A stretch of 16,994 bases of DNA from Acidobacteriota bacterium (GTDB lineage Bacteria > Acidobacteriota > Terriglobia > UBA7540), in assembly GCA_021827245.1 (NCBI GenBank), contig JAKAWN010000108.1, forward strand, positions 1 through 16,994, written 5' to 3'. Positions 1-9,164 of this stretch are shown here, piece by piece. The number at the start of each line of letters is the position of its first letter. The first letter of the stretch is position 1. Position numbers and translations under genes: made by a program. The notes beneath the pieces were generated by a model, which worked only from the letters and a program-made list of their open reading frames with translations, ran no database searches and was not told the origin of the DNA.

Positions 1-342
1 CACCTACTCAACAATTATAATATTACTCCCGGGCCGATTGGAGAAAAAGATCGTTCCCATCGAGCGGCCGGCTCATTCCGTTCGGACAGTTACCGTACTC
101 AACGAGGGTCAGCGCCATTGGTGAATCACGTCGATCAGCCTGAGGCGCTTCAGAATGAGATCATCGCCTCCGCCCTGCATGAAATCCAACCCATTCACAC
201 CAGCAACTTGGAGGGCCGGAAAGGCAAATTGGTTTCCCGTCGAGCGAAGAATAATCTGAAATCCTGGAATTCCGACATCTAAATCCATGAAACTCCAGAA
301 TATTTGTAGGACGCACACTTTCGTTTTCTGCTTCCTGCCCCG
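1..342. other. left-edge region, no convincing gene
   Basis: Two weak open frames oppose each other here. On the plus strand, the frame starting at base 1 stays open to a TAA at 280-282 (93 codons). It could be the C-terminal end of a gene starting left of the window, or a short ORF from TTG at 118 behind GAGGG at 104-108. On the minus strand, an ATG at 288 with GGAG at 293-296 opens a 59-residue frame ending at 109 (begins MDLDVGIPGF). Neither product resembles a family I recognise, and third-position GC is low in the first 60 bases of the plus frame. At most one of them is real. Confidence 0.25.
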
Positions 343-371
343 TTGCGACGTTCGCAGCTCTGGAATAGAAT
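343..371 (+). promoter_or_regulatory. predicted sigma70-type promoter for the CDF exporter
   Basis: A TTGCGA -35 box (343-348) and a TAGAAT -10 box (366-371) are separated by exactly 17 bases. Transcription would start near 378, just before the GAGG ribosome binding site at 379-382, giving a leader of only about 12 bases before the ATG at 390. The boxes match consensus at four of six (-35) and five of six (-10) positions. The spacing and location support the call, but the site is predicted from sequence alone. Confidence 0.45.
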
Positions 372-389
372 CGCAGATGAGGTAGGCTC

Positions 390-1307
390 ATGCACGCCCA
401 TAGGCACAAGGCGTCAAAAGGATGGGTTGTCAAAGTGGCTGTTGTAGTGACACTTTGCCTCGTGGCCACCGAGTTTTTTGTGGGACATATGGCCCATAGC
501 TTGTCGCTAGTGAGCGACGGCTGGCACAACCTGACGGACGTTCCAACCCTGATCTTTTCCTGGTTTGCCCTCTATCTGGAAAGGAAGCCTCCAGACGAAC
601 AGAAGACCTATGGGTATCAGCGCGCCGGTGTTCTGGCAGCGTTTGTAAACGGTTTGATCCTGGTGGGAGTGGCTGTCTACATTTGTTTCGAGGGGTACGA
701 GCGCATTGTGCATCCCGAGCCCGTCGCCGCTGGCATGATGCTGGTCGTCGGGATTGTGGCTCTGGTCATCAATGCGAGTGTTACGCTTGGCCTGACCCGT
801 GAGCGCCGAGACCTGAACCTGCGGGCAGTTTTCATCCATTATCTTGGTGACGCACTTTCCAATGTGGCTATCATCGCCGGGGCCTTTCTGATCCGTTACA
901 CGGGTCAGTCGTTGATCGACCCGCTGCTGGCTTTTCTGATCGCCGGAATGATCTTCTGGGGAGCCCTTGGCATTATAAACGAGTCTTCGAGCATTCTGCT
1001 TGAGAGCCTTCCGAAGGGAATGAGCCTGGAAGGCATTGCGAACTCCATGCTAAAGATACCCGGCGTTCGTGAGGTGCACGACGTTCATGTCTGGAGCCTG
1101 GGATCAGAATTTCATGCCATGTCCTGCCACGTTCACATCCTGGATATGCCAACCTCGGAAAGTGAGACCATCGCTCACCAGATACGCGAGAATTTGAGGA
1201 GCGAGTTCGGCATCACCCACACCACTATCCAATTTGAGCACGAGCATGAGCCGGGCGAGTTTCATAAATACATGCCGGAACCCACAGGTTCAGCGCGGAA
1301 GAGATAG
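390..1307 (+). CDS. cation diffusion facilitator (CDF) family divalent metal exporter, CzcD/ZitB-like
   Basis: This 305-residue protein should export a divalent metal such as Zn(II) from the cytoplasm in exchange for protons. The membrane domain (about residues 12-200) has the six hydrophobic segments of the family. TM2 carries D43, H46 and D50 (SDGWHNLTD) and TM5 carries H150 and D154 (HYLGD), the two halves of the CDF metal site. The C-terminal cytoplasmic ferredoxin-like domain shows DVHVWSLGS (231-239) and HTTIQFEHEHE (277-287), typical of the CzcD/ZitB branch. Length is normal. The TM4-TM5 loop (about 136-144) is short and charged, without the His-rich stretch some relatives have. The start is ATG at 390 with GAGG 7 bases upstream. 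The gene stands alone and converges on serS. The family call is firm; the exact metal (Zn, Co, Cd or other) cannot be read from the sequence. Confidence 0.93.
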   Translation: MHAHRHKASKGWVVKVAVVVTLCLVATEFFVGHMAHSLSLVSDGWHNLTDVPTLIFSWFALYLERKPPDEQKTYGYQRAGVLAAFVNGLILVGVAVYICFEGYERIVHPEPVAAGMMLVVGIVALVINASVTLGLTRERRDLNLRAVFIHYLGDALSNVAIIAGAFLIRYTGQSLIDPLLAFLIAGMIFWGALGIINESSSILLESLPKGMSLEGIANSMLKIPGVREVHDVHVWSLGSEFHAMSCHVHILDMPTSESETIAHQIRENLRSEFGITHTTIQFEHEHEPGEFHKYMPEPTGSARKR

Positions 1308-1358
1308 CAGCAGGCGATTCCTCCGTTCGCCGATTACTTGGGTAGATTTATGAAGTGG

Positions 1359-2699
<1,341 letters not shown>

Positions 2700-3061
2700 A
2701 TTCAAACCATCCAAGATCAGTTGGGACGCATCACCTCCGTAGCTTCGCCGGAAAAAGAGAAATTATGGCGGGACAGGCGGCGCCGCAGCCGGCGAGCAAG
2801 TGCAACGGCATGTTGGCGATGGGTTTGCACTGCGGATAATTGTGATATTATGACGTTGAGTGCCTATGAAACTGCACATGAAATGAGAGAGCCGGGCGGA
2901 AATCAAGTGGGGGACCCTCCACGATCCGACGCCTTGCATCCCCAGCCCTCTTGAATAAGCTCCAGGCAATAATTGGCGTCGTCGATGACCCGACTTAGGT
3001 CGTAGAAGGCGAATCGAAGTGAGCATTATTATTGTTTTATTGACATGATTTGAGGATTCTT
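2700..3061 (+). promoter_or_regulatory. divergent serS/korA intergenic region with candidate korA promoter
   Basis: This stretch between the serS promoter and korA has no credible gene; the frames in it have no family resemblance. A possible korA promoter is TTGCAC (2825-2830) with TATTAT (2846-2851), but the 15-base spacing is short. The inverted pair AGTGCAA (2799-2805) / TTGCACT (2825-2831) overlaps that -35 box and could be an operator. It would give a leader of about 200 bases. AT-rich sequence at 3024-3041, just before the korA ribosome binding site, contains a second TATTAT (3027-3032) without a matching -35. All of this is inference from sequence. Confidence 0.3.
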
Positions 3062-4906
3062 ATGGGAATTGCTGACTATGCTGTTAAGGAAGAGAATGCC
3101 TCCCCAGTCCGAGCGAAGGTTGTAAACGACCTGAGCATTCAAGTCGCTACAGTCAACGGTTCGGGTAGCCAGAGCGCCAACACTGTCTTACTACGTTCTA
3201 TTTTCCAAATGGGAATTCCCGTTTCTGGGAAGAACCTGTTCCCATCGAATATTGCCGGATTGCCGACCTGGTATACGATTCGGGCCTCCAAATACGGCTA
3301 TGTGGCGCGCCGCAAGGAAATCGATTTCCTGGTGGCGATGAATCCAGAGACCGCCCAGGAAGACGTAATGTCGCTCGAGGCCGGCGCCAGCGTTGTTTAC
3401 GATGAGCGACTGAACCTGCAGCGGTTGCGAGATGACCTGATTTTTTATCCCGTGCCTTTTGACAACTTGGTGGCCCCCATCTGTCCAAACGCGAAACTGC
3501 GGAAGCTTGTCCGGAACATGATTTATGACGGGGTGCTCGCCAAGTTGCTGGGCATTCCGATGGAGGATGTTCGCGAGGCGATGAAGAAGCAGTTCAGGAA
3601 GAAGCCCAGCGCGGTGGACCTGAATTTTAACGCCGCCCAGACCGGCTATGCTTACACCGAGAAAAACCTGCCCAAGCGAGGGCGATTCTATCTGGAACGG
3701 ATGGACGCCACACGCGGGAAGATCATCATTGATGGCAACTCTGCCGCAGCGCTTGGCGCGATGTTCGCAGGAGTTACGGTCTGTACCTGGTATCCCATTA
3801 CGCCGTCATCGTCGCTGGCGGAAACACTGACCGGGTACATGAAACGCTACCGGATCGATCCCAAGACCGGCAAGGCTACGTTTGCCATTGTCCAGGCTGA
3901 GGACGAACTGGCGGCCATCGGCATGGTGATGGGCGCAGGCTGGGCGGGTGCGCGGGCCATGACGGCAACCTCTGGCCCCGGCATTTCCCTGATGGCGGAG
4001 TTTGTCGGGCTGGGCTACTACACGGAGATACCGGCAGTGATTTTCGACGTCCAGCGCACCGGGCCGTCCACCGGGCTGCCGACGCGCACGCAACAGGGTG
4101 ACATTCTCAAGAACGCCTTCCTGTCACACGGCGACACCAAGCACCTGATGCTGATTCCTTCTTCGGTCGAAGAATGTTTCAACATGGCCATCGAGGCTTT
4201 CGATTTGGCGGAGGAATTCCAGACACCGGTCTTCGTGATGATGGATCTTGACCTGGGCATGAACAACTGGATGTCCGATACGTTTCCTTACCCGCAGAAA
4301 CCCATGAACCGCGGAAAGGTCCTGAGCGCCGAAGACCTGGAGCGCTTGGGCGGGTTTGAGCGCTACAAAGATGTGGATGGTGACGGGATCGGTTATCGCA
4401 CGCTTCCTGGCACCAACCATCCCAAAGCTGCTTATTTTGCGCGCGGCAGCGGCCACAATGAGCAGGCGGTCTACAGCGAACGGCCAGAAGATTACGTGAA
4501 TAACATGGATCGGCTGGCTCGAAAATTCGATACGGCCCGGGAGCGTGTTCCCGTTCCTGAGGTTCTCACCAATGAGGGTGCCGAAGTCGGCGTGATCGCT
4601 TACGGAACCACACATTGGGCCATCGTTGAATCTCTGGACCAGATGAAGCAGGAATACGAGCTGCCGGTCAGTTATTGCCGTGTTCGGGGGTTTCCGTTTT
4701 CGTCCCAGGTTTTTGATTTTATCCGCCGGCATCAGCGGGTCTATGTGGTCGAGCAGAACCGTGATGGACAGATGTTCGAGCTACTGCGGCTGGAAGTCGA
4801 GGCAGGAGACGTTCCCAAACTCCGAAGCGTTCGGCACTACAAGGGAATCCCCATCGATGCCAGGACAGTCACGGACGAAATTGTTGCCGAGGAGGGCAAG
4901 AAGTAG
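3062..4906 (+). CDS. korA: 2-oxoacid:ferredoxin oxidoreductase, fused gamma-alpha subunit
   Basis: With korB this enzyme oxidatively decarboxylates a 2-oxoacid, probably 2-oxoglutarate, to the acyl-CoA while reducing ferredoxin; it can run in reverse in reductive carbon fixation. The 614-residue protein joins a gamma domain (about 23-185; VNGSGSQSAN at 31-40, then GKNLFPSN) to an alpha pyrimidine-binding domain (about 220 onward; YPITPSS at 244-250, ATSGPGIS at 302-309, GLPTRTQQGD at 338-347) and a C-terminal transketolase-like domain with VEQNRDGQ (563-570). YPITPSS is typical of the 2-oxoglutarate rather than pyruvate branch. A DVDGDG loop occurs at 437-442. I chose ATG 3062 because GAGG (3052-3055) sits 6 bases before it; the in-frame TTG at 3050 lies before that site. 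korB follows after 2 bases. Substrate assignment is by family only. Confidence 0.93.
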   Translation: MGIADYAVKEENASPVRAKVVNDLSIQVATVNGSGSQSANTVLLRSIFQMGIPVSGKNLFPSNIAGLPTWYTIRASKYGYVARRKEIDFLVAMNPETAQEDVMSLEAGASVVYDERLNLQRLRDDLIFYPVPFDNLVAPICPNAKLRKLVRNMIYDGVLAKLLGIPMEDVREAMKKQFRKKPSAVDLNFNAAQTGYAYTEKNLPKRGRFYLERMDATRGKIIIDGNSAAALGAMFAGVTVCTWYPITPSSSLAETLTGYMKRYRIDPKTGKATFAIVQAEDELAAIGMVMGAGWAGARAMTATSGPGISLMAEFVGLGYYTEIPAVIFDVQRTGPSTGLPTRTQQGDILKNAFLSHGDTKHLMLIPSSVEECFNMAIEAFDLAEEFQTPVFVMMDLDLGMNNWMSDTFPYPQKPMNRGKVLSAEDLERLGGFERYKDVDGDGIGYRTLPGTNHPKAAYFARGSGHNEQAVYSERPEDYVNNMDRLARKFDTARERVPVPEVLTNEGAEVGVIAYGTTHWAIVESLDQMKQEYELPVSYCRVRGFPFSSQVFDFIRRHQRVYVVEQNRDGQMFELLRLEVEAGDVPKLRSVRHYKGIPIDARTVTDEIVAEEGKK

Positions 4907-4908
4907 CA

Positions 4909-5958
4909 ATGTCAACGACGACTGTACCCCCATCCCCACCCAAGAAAGTGAATCGCATTGGGCTTGAACCTTCCGACTACAAAGGGAAGAAGAGCACGCT
5001 TTGCGCAGGTTGCGGCCACAATGCCATTTCCGAGCGGATTATCGAGGCGTGCTATGAGCTTGGCGTAGAACCTCATCGCGTGGCCAAGCTTTCGGGCATC
5101 GGATGCTCGGCGAAGAGCCCTGCCTATTTCCTTGCCAGCTCGCACGGATTCAATTCAGTTCATGGCCGCATGCCTTCAATCGCCACCGGCACCATGTTAG
5201 CCAACCGCACGCTAATCGCCCTCGGGGTGAGCGGCGACGGCGATACGGCATCCATCGGCATCGGGCAGTTTGTCCATCTGATGCGGCGAAACCTGCCCAT
5301 GATTTACATTATTGAAGATAACGGTGTTTACGGGCTCACCAAAGGCCAGTTTTCCGCCACGGCGGATGTCGGCTCAAAACTGAAGAACGGGGTGATCAAC
5401 GACCTGCCGCCCATTGACACCTGTGCGCTGGCCATCATGCTGGGTGCAACCTACGTGGGCCGGTCTTTTTCCGGGGACAAACAACAACTGATGGCGTTGC
5501 TGGAAGGCGCCTTGGGGCACAACGGGACGGCGATGCTGGACGTAATTTCACCCTGTGTCACTTTCAACGACCATGCGGGTTCCACCAAGAGCTACAGCTA
5601 CGTCCGTGACCATGACGCGCCGCTCGAAGAGGTGAGTTACATCCCCTTCTTCGAAGAGATTACGGCAGACTACGATCCCGGCACGACTACTGAAGTCACT
5701 CTCCACGATGGTTCGCACCTGCTGCTGAAGAAACTGAATTCGGATTACGATCCCACCAACAAGACCGAAGCTCTGAGAGTGCTGACAGAGGCCCATGACA
5801 AAGGCGAAATTGTGACCGGCCTCTTTTATCTCGATACCCAGAAGCCAAATTTCATCGAGACGCTGAATGTCGTTGATGAGCCTCTGGCAACACTGCCTGA
5901 GTCCGCTGTGCGGCCGCCTAAGTCAGTCCTCGATGAAGTCATGAAGGGGCTTCAATAG
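4909..5958 (+). CDS. korB: 2-oxoacid:ferredoxin oxidoreductase, beta (TPP-binding) subunit
   Basis: This 349-residue subunit binds thiamine diphosphate and a 4Fe-4S cluster and forms the catalytic core with KorA. C32 and C35 (LCAGCGHN), C66 (GIGCSAKS) and C216 (ISPCVTF) match the four cysteine ligands known for beta subunits. The TPP site shows GDGDTASIG (109-117) and NGVYGLTKGQ (138-147). The C-terminal part after about residue 240 is an acidic extension normal for this branch. There is no fused ferredoxin domain, so an external ferredoxin is needed, and none is encoded nearby. The start is ATG 4909, 2 bases after the korA stop, with GGAGGG (4891-4896) inside the end of korA, so the pair is surely co-transcribed and probably translationally coupled. 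Confidence 0.94.
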   Translation: MSTTTVPPSPPKKVNRIGLEPSDYKGKKSTLCAGCGHNAISERIIEACYELGVEPHRVAKLSGIGCSAKSPAYFLASSHGFNSVHGRMPSIATGTMLANRTLIALGVSGDGDTASIGIGQFVHLMRRNLPMIYIIEDNGVYGLTKGQFSATADVGSKLKNGVINDLPPIDTCALAIMLGATYVGRSFSGDKQQLMALLEGALGHNGTAMLDVISPCVTFNDHAGSTKSYSYVRDHDAPLEEVSYIPFFEEITADYDPGTTTEVTLHDGSHLLLKKLNSDYDPTNKTEALRVLTEAHDKGEIVTGLFYLDTQKPNFIETLNVVDEPLATLPESAVRPPKSVLDEVMKGLQ

Positions 5959-6078
5959 AGATTGTCATAGCCGGGGATTGCAGCACTGCGTTCGCGGCTG
6001 GAGCAGACCGGTGAAGTTGGCGATCTGCGAATTCACGCACCGAAGATCTTGATACTTCACTGTTGTCCCACGCGCGAC

Positions 6079-6123
6079 CCCTCACCCGGTCGTTGGCGCG
6101 ACCACCCTCTTCACGGGCGAGGG
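6079..6123. repeat. REP-like palindromic intergenic repeat
   Basis: The sequence reads as two short hairpins side by side: GGTCG (6088-6092) with CGACC (6099-6103), then CCCTC (6105-6109) with GAGGG (6119-6123), preceded by CCCTCACCC (6079-6087). This arrangement resembles the dispersed intergenic repeats found in many copies in various bacterial genomes. No copy number can be judged from this window. It lies downstream of korB and could also help end transcription or protect the 3' end. Confidence 0.45.
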
Positions 6124-6154
6124 CTGGATTCCATTTCTTTCATGGAACGTGGTC

Positions 6155-6243
6155 TTGTAGCGCAGCGTTCGTTTTGTAACGCTGCGGCTTGTTCGTGTGG
6201 TCCCTAAGACCCGCAGGGCCGAAGAGTGGGCTCTGCACTACAA
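6155..6243. repeat. 89-bp imperfect palindromic element with inverted ends
   Basis: The ends TTGTAGCGCAG (6155-6165) and CTGCACTACAA (6233-6243) are inverted repeats matching at 10 of 11 positions. Inside, CGCAGCGTT (6161-6169) and AACGCTGCG (6178-6186) form a perfect 9-bp stem with an 8-base loop, and GGTCCCT (6199-6205) nearly pairs with AGGGCC (6215-6220). It carries no gene. The structure suggests a dispersed palindromic or MITE-like repeat; the hairpins could also act as a bidirectional terminator between korB and recR, although no T-run follows. Confidence 0.45.
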
Positions 6244-6255
6244 ATTCGTTGTGAG

Positions 6256-6855
6256 TTACATTTCGCGGCGGCCTTCGAGGGCGCGGAGCATGGTGACCTC
6301 GTCCGCGAATTCGAGGTCTGAGCCGACGGGGATGCCCATGGCAATGCGGCTGACCTTGACGCCGAGCGGCTTGACCAATTTTGCCAGGTAGACGGCGGTG
6401 GCTTCGCCTTCGACGGTGGGGCTGGTGGCGACGATCAGTTCGCGCACTGTGCCGTCTTTCAGGCGGTCAATCAGGTTCTTCAGCTTGAGCTGTTCGGGGC
6501 CGATGCCCTGCAGCGGCGAAAGCGCTCCGTGCAGAACGTGGTAACGCCCGCGGAATTCGTGTGCCTTCTCTACGGAAATCACGTTATAGGGAGTTTCCAC
6601 CACGCACAGGACTTCCGGGTCGCGCTTGGGATCAGAGCAATATTCGCAGGGATCCGATTCGGTGAGATTGTTGCAGACGCCGCAAAGGCGGATCTTGTCC
6701 TTGGCATCGAGTAGGGCTTCAGCCAGTCGCTGAACATCTTCCCGGGGGGCACGCTCAAGATGAAAAGCGATCCGTTGCGCGGACTTCTGTCCGATGCCCG
6801 GCAGGCGCTTCAATTCATCAATCAGGCGCGCCAGAGGCGCCGCGTATTCGCTCAT
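6256..6855 (-). CDS. recR: recombination mediator protein RecR
   Basis: RecR works with RecF and RecO in the RecFOR pathway, loading RecA on gapped DNA during repair. The 199-residue protein has the normal family length and layout: helix-hairpin-helix around [15 protein letters not shown] (18-32), a four-cysteine zinc finger C58, C61, C70, C73, and a Toprim domain from about 80 to 175 with VVETPYN (85-91) and TVEGEATA (147-154). The start is ATG 6855, giving the expected [20 protein letters not shown] beginning; only a distant AGGA precedes it. It is 38 bases after ybaB on the same strand and is the last gene of the dnaX-ybaB-recR cluster, an arrangement conserved across bacteria. Confidence 0.97.
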   Translation of the reverse strand: MSEYAAPLARLIDELKRLPGIGQKSAQRIAFHLERAPREDVQRLAEALLDAKDKIRLCGVCNNLTESDPCEYCSDPKRDPEVLCVVETPYNVISVEKAHEFRGRYHVLHGALSPLQGIGPEQLKLKNLIDRLKDGTVRELIVATSPTVEGEATAVYLAKLVKPLGVKVSRIAMGIPVGSDLEFADEVTMLRALEGRREM

Positions 6856-6893
6856 TCAGAGAAAGTCCTGAGTTACAGAATGGAAGGTATCGA

Positions 6894-7208
6894 CTAAAAA
6901 TTGAGCCCTGGCAGATTGAGCCCGCCCGCCAGCGAGCCCATCTGGCTGGCGACCTGTTCATCGACTCTCCTGGCGGATTCATTGACTGCAGCCAGCAGCA
7001 GATCCTGTAGCATCTCGATGTCTCCGGACTTGTAAACCTCCGGATCGATGCGGACGGAAACCAGGTGCTTTTGTCCATTCATCTTGACGGTCACCATGCC
7101 GCCGCCCGCGGAAGATTCAACCACCAGGTCATCCAGTTGTCTTTGAAGCTGCTCCTGGAATTGCTGAACCTGTTTTAGCATTTGCTGTACCTGTTGCAGA
7201 TTTTTCAT
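6894..7208 (-). CDS. YbaB/EbfC family nucleoid-associated protein
   Basis: A small dimeric DNA-binding protein of 104 residues, thought from family work to bind DNA with modest sequence preference and shape the nucleoid. The N-terminal helix (about 1-30) is rich in Q and L with a QQ/LKQ pattern. The core VTVKMNGQKHLVSVRIDPEV (39-58) and the following LLLAAVNESARR helix (70-81) are typical of the family. The ATG at 7208 lies 3 bases after the dnaX stop, with GGAG inside the end of dnaX as ribosome binding site, so it is translated from the dnaX transcript. Its place between dnaX and recR is the common bacterial order and supports the call. Confidence 0.95.
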   Translation of the reverse strand: MKNLQQVQQMLKQVQQFQEQLQRQLDDLVVESSAGGGMVTVKMNGQKHLVSVRIDPEVYKSGDIEMLQDLLLAAVNESARRVDEQVASQMGSLAGGLNLPGLNF

Positions 7209-7211
7209 GGA

Positions 7212-8948
7212 TCACTCCCGGCTCAAATCGATCACTTCCACCAGGGTGCATCGGAATTTCTTGACCAGTGCTTCTACCCCTCCGTCGCTCTCCGCCCGTT
7301 CACGTGCGCTGCGACGGTCTTTGAGCCCCGCTCTCTCCCCGCTTTCGAGTGTAACACAAATCCTGACGGGCTGCCCCAGCACCTCCGCACACAAAGACTG
7401 GAGCTTCTCGTGTTGCTCCCGGGCGCTAAGAAAATCAACCGCCCACGAGTCATTCTTCGAAAAAATGAACCTGACCTCACCGTCCTCAAACCGCCAGCCC
7501 GCAACCGGCTCAAGGCAACTGCTCAGGAGTTTGGACTGCCCGAACGCCAGTTTCTTGATCTTGCTCAGGCGCGGATCGCCAGGGGTTTCCGGGACGGCCG
7601 TCGGAACCTGGGATGACGAATTCACCAGGCCTGCCGGGGCGCTTGCTGGGTGCCCATGAGGTTTTTCGTTACTCTGACGCGTCTCGGCTTGGCGAACTGG
7701 CGCAGGGGCAGGAGGGACTGGTCGCGATGCATATTGCAGCTTCTTTTCGGTGGCAGGCGCGGAAGATGACAGGCTGTCGGACGATCCTGACCCAGCTTTG
7801 CCGGCTCGCGTGCTGCTTGAACCACCCAGCTCAGCAAGCAGGCTTTCGAGCGACGCCAGCTTGCTTGCGTGAGCCATCTTGATGAGCCCAAGTTCCAGTT
7901 GGAATCGCGGATTCAGCGCATAGCGCATCTCGCTTTCCGTCCGAACGAGGATCTGGAAGAAGCGCGCGAGATCTTCCTCGCTGAAATGGTCGCGAAGCTT
8001 GCCCAGCACCGCGCGTTCGGCTGAAGGCAGTTGAAGCAGCGGGCTGTCCGCTCCGCAACTCTTTGCCACCGCCAGATTGCGAATGTATCGCGTGAACTCG
8101 CCGCAAAAATGATTCAGTTCATAACCTTCTTTGGCGACGCTCTCGACCGTCTCCAGAACCGTTGCTGTTTTTCCCGCCGCGATAGCTTCCGCAAGTTCGG
8201 CCAAGACCCGGGTGGGAACCACGCCCAGCAACTGGCGGACATGGGCTTCCTCAAGGCGCTCAGAACTGGAAGCGATGGCCTGGTCCAGCAGCGAGAGGGC
8301 GTCCCGCAGGCTGCCTTGGGCGGCTTCGGCAATGGCGCTCAGAGCCCCTTCGTCGGCGGCCGTTTTTTCCTCTTTCGCCACCCATTCCAGGCGGCTGAGG
8401 ATTTCCGAATAATCCAGTAGGCGAAAAGAGAAGTGCTGGCAGCGCGACTGAATGGTGGTCGGCAGCTTGTGGGGCTCAGTCGTGCACAGAACGAACAAAG
8501 ATCGCGGCGGCGGTTCTTCCAGAGTTTTCAGCAGCGCGTTGAAGGCTTCGGTGGTTAGCATGTGCGCTTCGTCGATGATGAAGACTTTGTAGAGGTCGCG
8601 TGCCGGGAGGTAGCGGACGGCTTCCCGAAGCTCACGGATTTCATCGATCCCGCGGTTGGAAGCGGCGTCAATTTCAAAGACGTCCACCGAATTTCCCTCG
8701 GCGATTTCCTTGCAGGAAGGGCACTCGCCGCACGGAGTGACTGTCGGCCCTTTGACGCAGTTCAGCGATTTGGCCAGTATGCGCGCCGTGGTGGTTTTCC
8801 CGACCCCGCGCGCGCCGGAAAAGATGTAGCCGTGCGCCACGCGCTGCTTGAGGACGGCATTCTTCAGCGTATCGGTGATCAGACGCTGTCCGGCAACGTC
8901 ATCAAAGATCTGTGGCCGGTATTTGCGGGCGATAACCTGGTAAGACAT
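7212..8948 (-). CDS. dnaX: DNA polymerase III subunit tau (clamp-loader ATPase)
   Basis: The 578-residue AAA+ protein is the motor of the clamp loader and, through its C-terminal part, links the loader to polymerase alpha. Walker A is GARGVGKTT (45-53), the zinc-binding cysteines are C64, C73, C76 and C79, Walker B is VFIIDEAH (122-129), and the sensor SRC is at 168-170. The lid and collar domains run to about 375. A Ser/Ala/Pro-rich linker (about 377-455) leads to a tau-type C-terminal domain (about 460-578). The ATG at 8948 gives the standard MSYQVIARKYRPQ start. I looked for a slippery A-run in the linker that could give a short gamma form and found no A6 or X-XXY-YYZ heptamer in frame. 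It lies downstream of the SRP RNA gene on the same strand. Confidence 0.97.
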   Translation of the reverse strand: MSYQVIARKYRPQIFDDVAGQRLITDTLKNAVLKQRVAHGYIFSGARGVGKTTTARILAKSLNCVKGPTVTPCGECPSCKEIAEGNSVDVFEIDAASNRGIDEIRELREAVRYLPARDLYKVFIIDEAHMLTTEAFNALLKTLEEPPPRSLFVLCTTEPHKLPTTIQSRCQHFSFRLLDYSEILSRLEWVAKEEKTAADEGALSAIAEAAQGSLRDALSLLDQAIASSSERLEEAHVRQLLGVVPTRVLAELAEAIAAGKTATVLETVESVAKEGYELNHFCGEFTRYIRNLAVAKSCGADSPLLQLPSAERAVLGKLRDHFSEEDLARFFQILVRTESEMRYALNPRFQLELGLIKMAHASKLASLESLLAELGGSSSTRAGKAGSGSSDSLSSSAPATEKKLQYASRPVPPAPAPVRQAETRQSNEKPHGHPASAPAGLVNSSSQVPTAVPETPGDPRLSKIKKLAFGQSKLLSSCLEPVAGWRFEDGEVRFIFSKNDSWAVDFLSAREQHEKLQSLCAEVLGQPVRICVTLESGERAGLKDRRSARERAESDGGVEALVKKFRCTLVEVIDLSRE

Positions 8949-8952
8949 AAGA

Positions 8953-9055
8953 GCAGGGTTTAGGGATTAGAGGTCAGGAATTGTCAACGAAGCTTAACAT
9001 GACTTGTCAAGCCCTGAGTCCCTTATCCCTGAAGCCTAACCCCTAATATCTAAAT
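8953..9055. repeat. imperfect inverted repeat of TTAGGG-like tracts between the SRP RNA gene and dnaX
   Basis: Left-hand AGGGTTTAGGGATTAGAGG (8955-8973) and right-hand CCTAACCCCTAATATCTAAA (9035-9054) are related as imperfect inverted copies, with further CCTGA/TCAGG matches between them. TTGTCAA occurs twice as a direct repeat (8981-8987 and 9004-9010), 23 bases apart; on the minus strand each copy reads TTGACA, so one may be the -35 of a dnaX promoter, but no good -10 follows at the right distance. The tracts could fold in the dnaX leader. Confidence 0.35.
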
Positions 9056-9060
9056 TGGGC

Positions 9061-9164
9061 CAGACTTCGGGTTGATCTGCGGCACACGGAGCGGCTCGCT
9101 ACCGTTGCTTCCTTCCGGACCTGGCGGGGTTCACGAACATCCGTTGCACAGAGCCCGAAGTCTG
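9061..9164 (-). ncRNA. ffs: signal recognition particle RNA (small bacterial 4.5S type)
   Basis: This RNA binds Ffh to form the particle that targets nascent membrane proteins. On the minus strand the conserved helix 8 core is present: CAGGTCC-GGAA-GGA-AGCA, with GGAAGGAAGCA at plus positions 9106-9116. The two ends, CAGACTTCGGG (plus 9061-9071) and CCCGAAGTCTG (plus 9154-9164), form an 11-bp perfect terminal stem, defining a 104-nt molecule without an Alu domain, the normal short form of Gram-negative bacteria. It sits just upstream of dnaX on the same strand, a placement seen in several phyla. Ends are set by pairing and may be off by a few bases. Confidence 0.93.

Noticed and set aside
2721..3026. 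Short opposed frames in the serS-korA gap as genes
   Set aside because: They are low in complexity, Arg-rich or without family resemblance, lack good ribosome binding sites, and overlap each other on opposite strands in a promoter-bearing gap.
3040..3045. TTGACA as the korA -35 box
   Set aside because: A -10 box would fall inside the korA coding sequence (about 3063), after the ribosome binding site and start codon.
7620..7830. Programmed frameshift site in dnaX giving a gamma subunit
   Set aside because: The linker has only runs of up to five A on the coding strand and no in-frame slippery heptamer, so there is no support for a short product.
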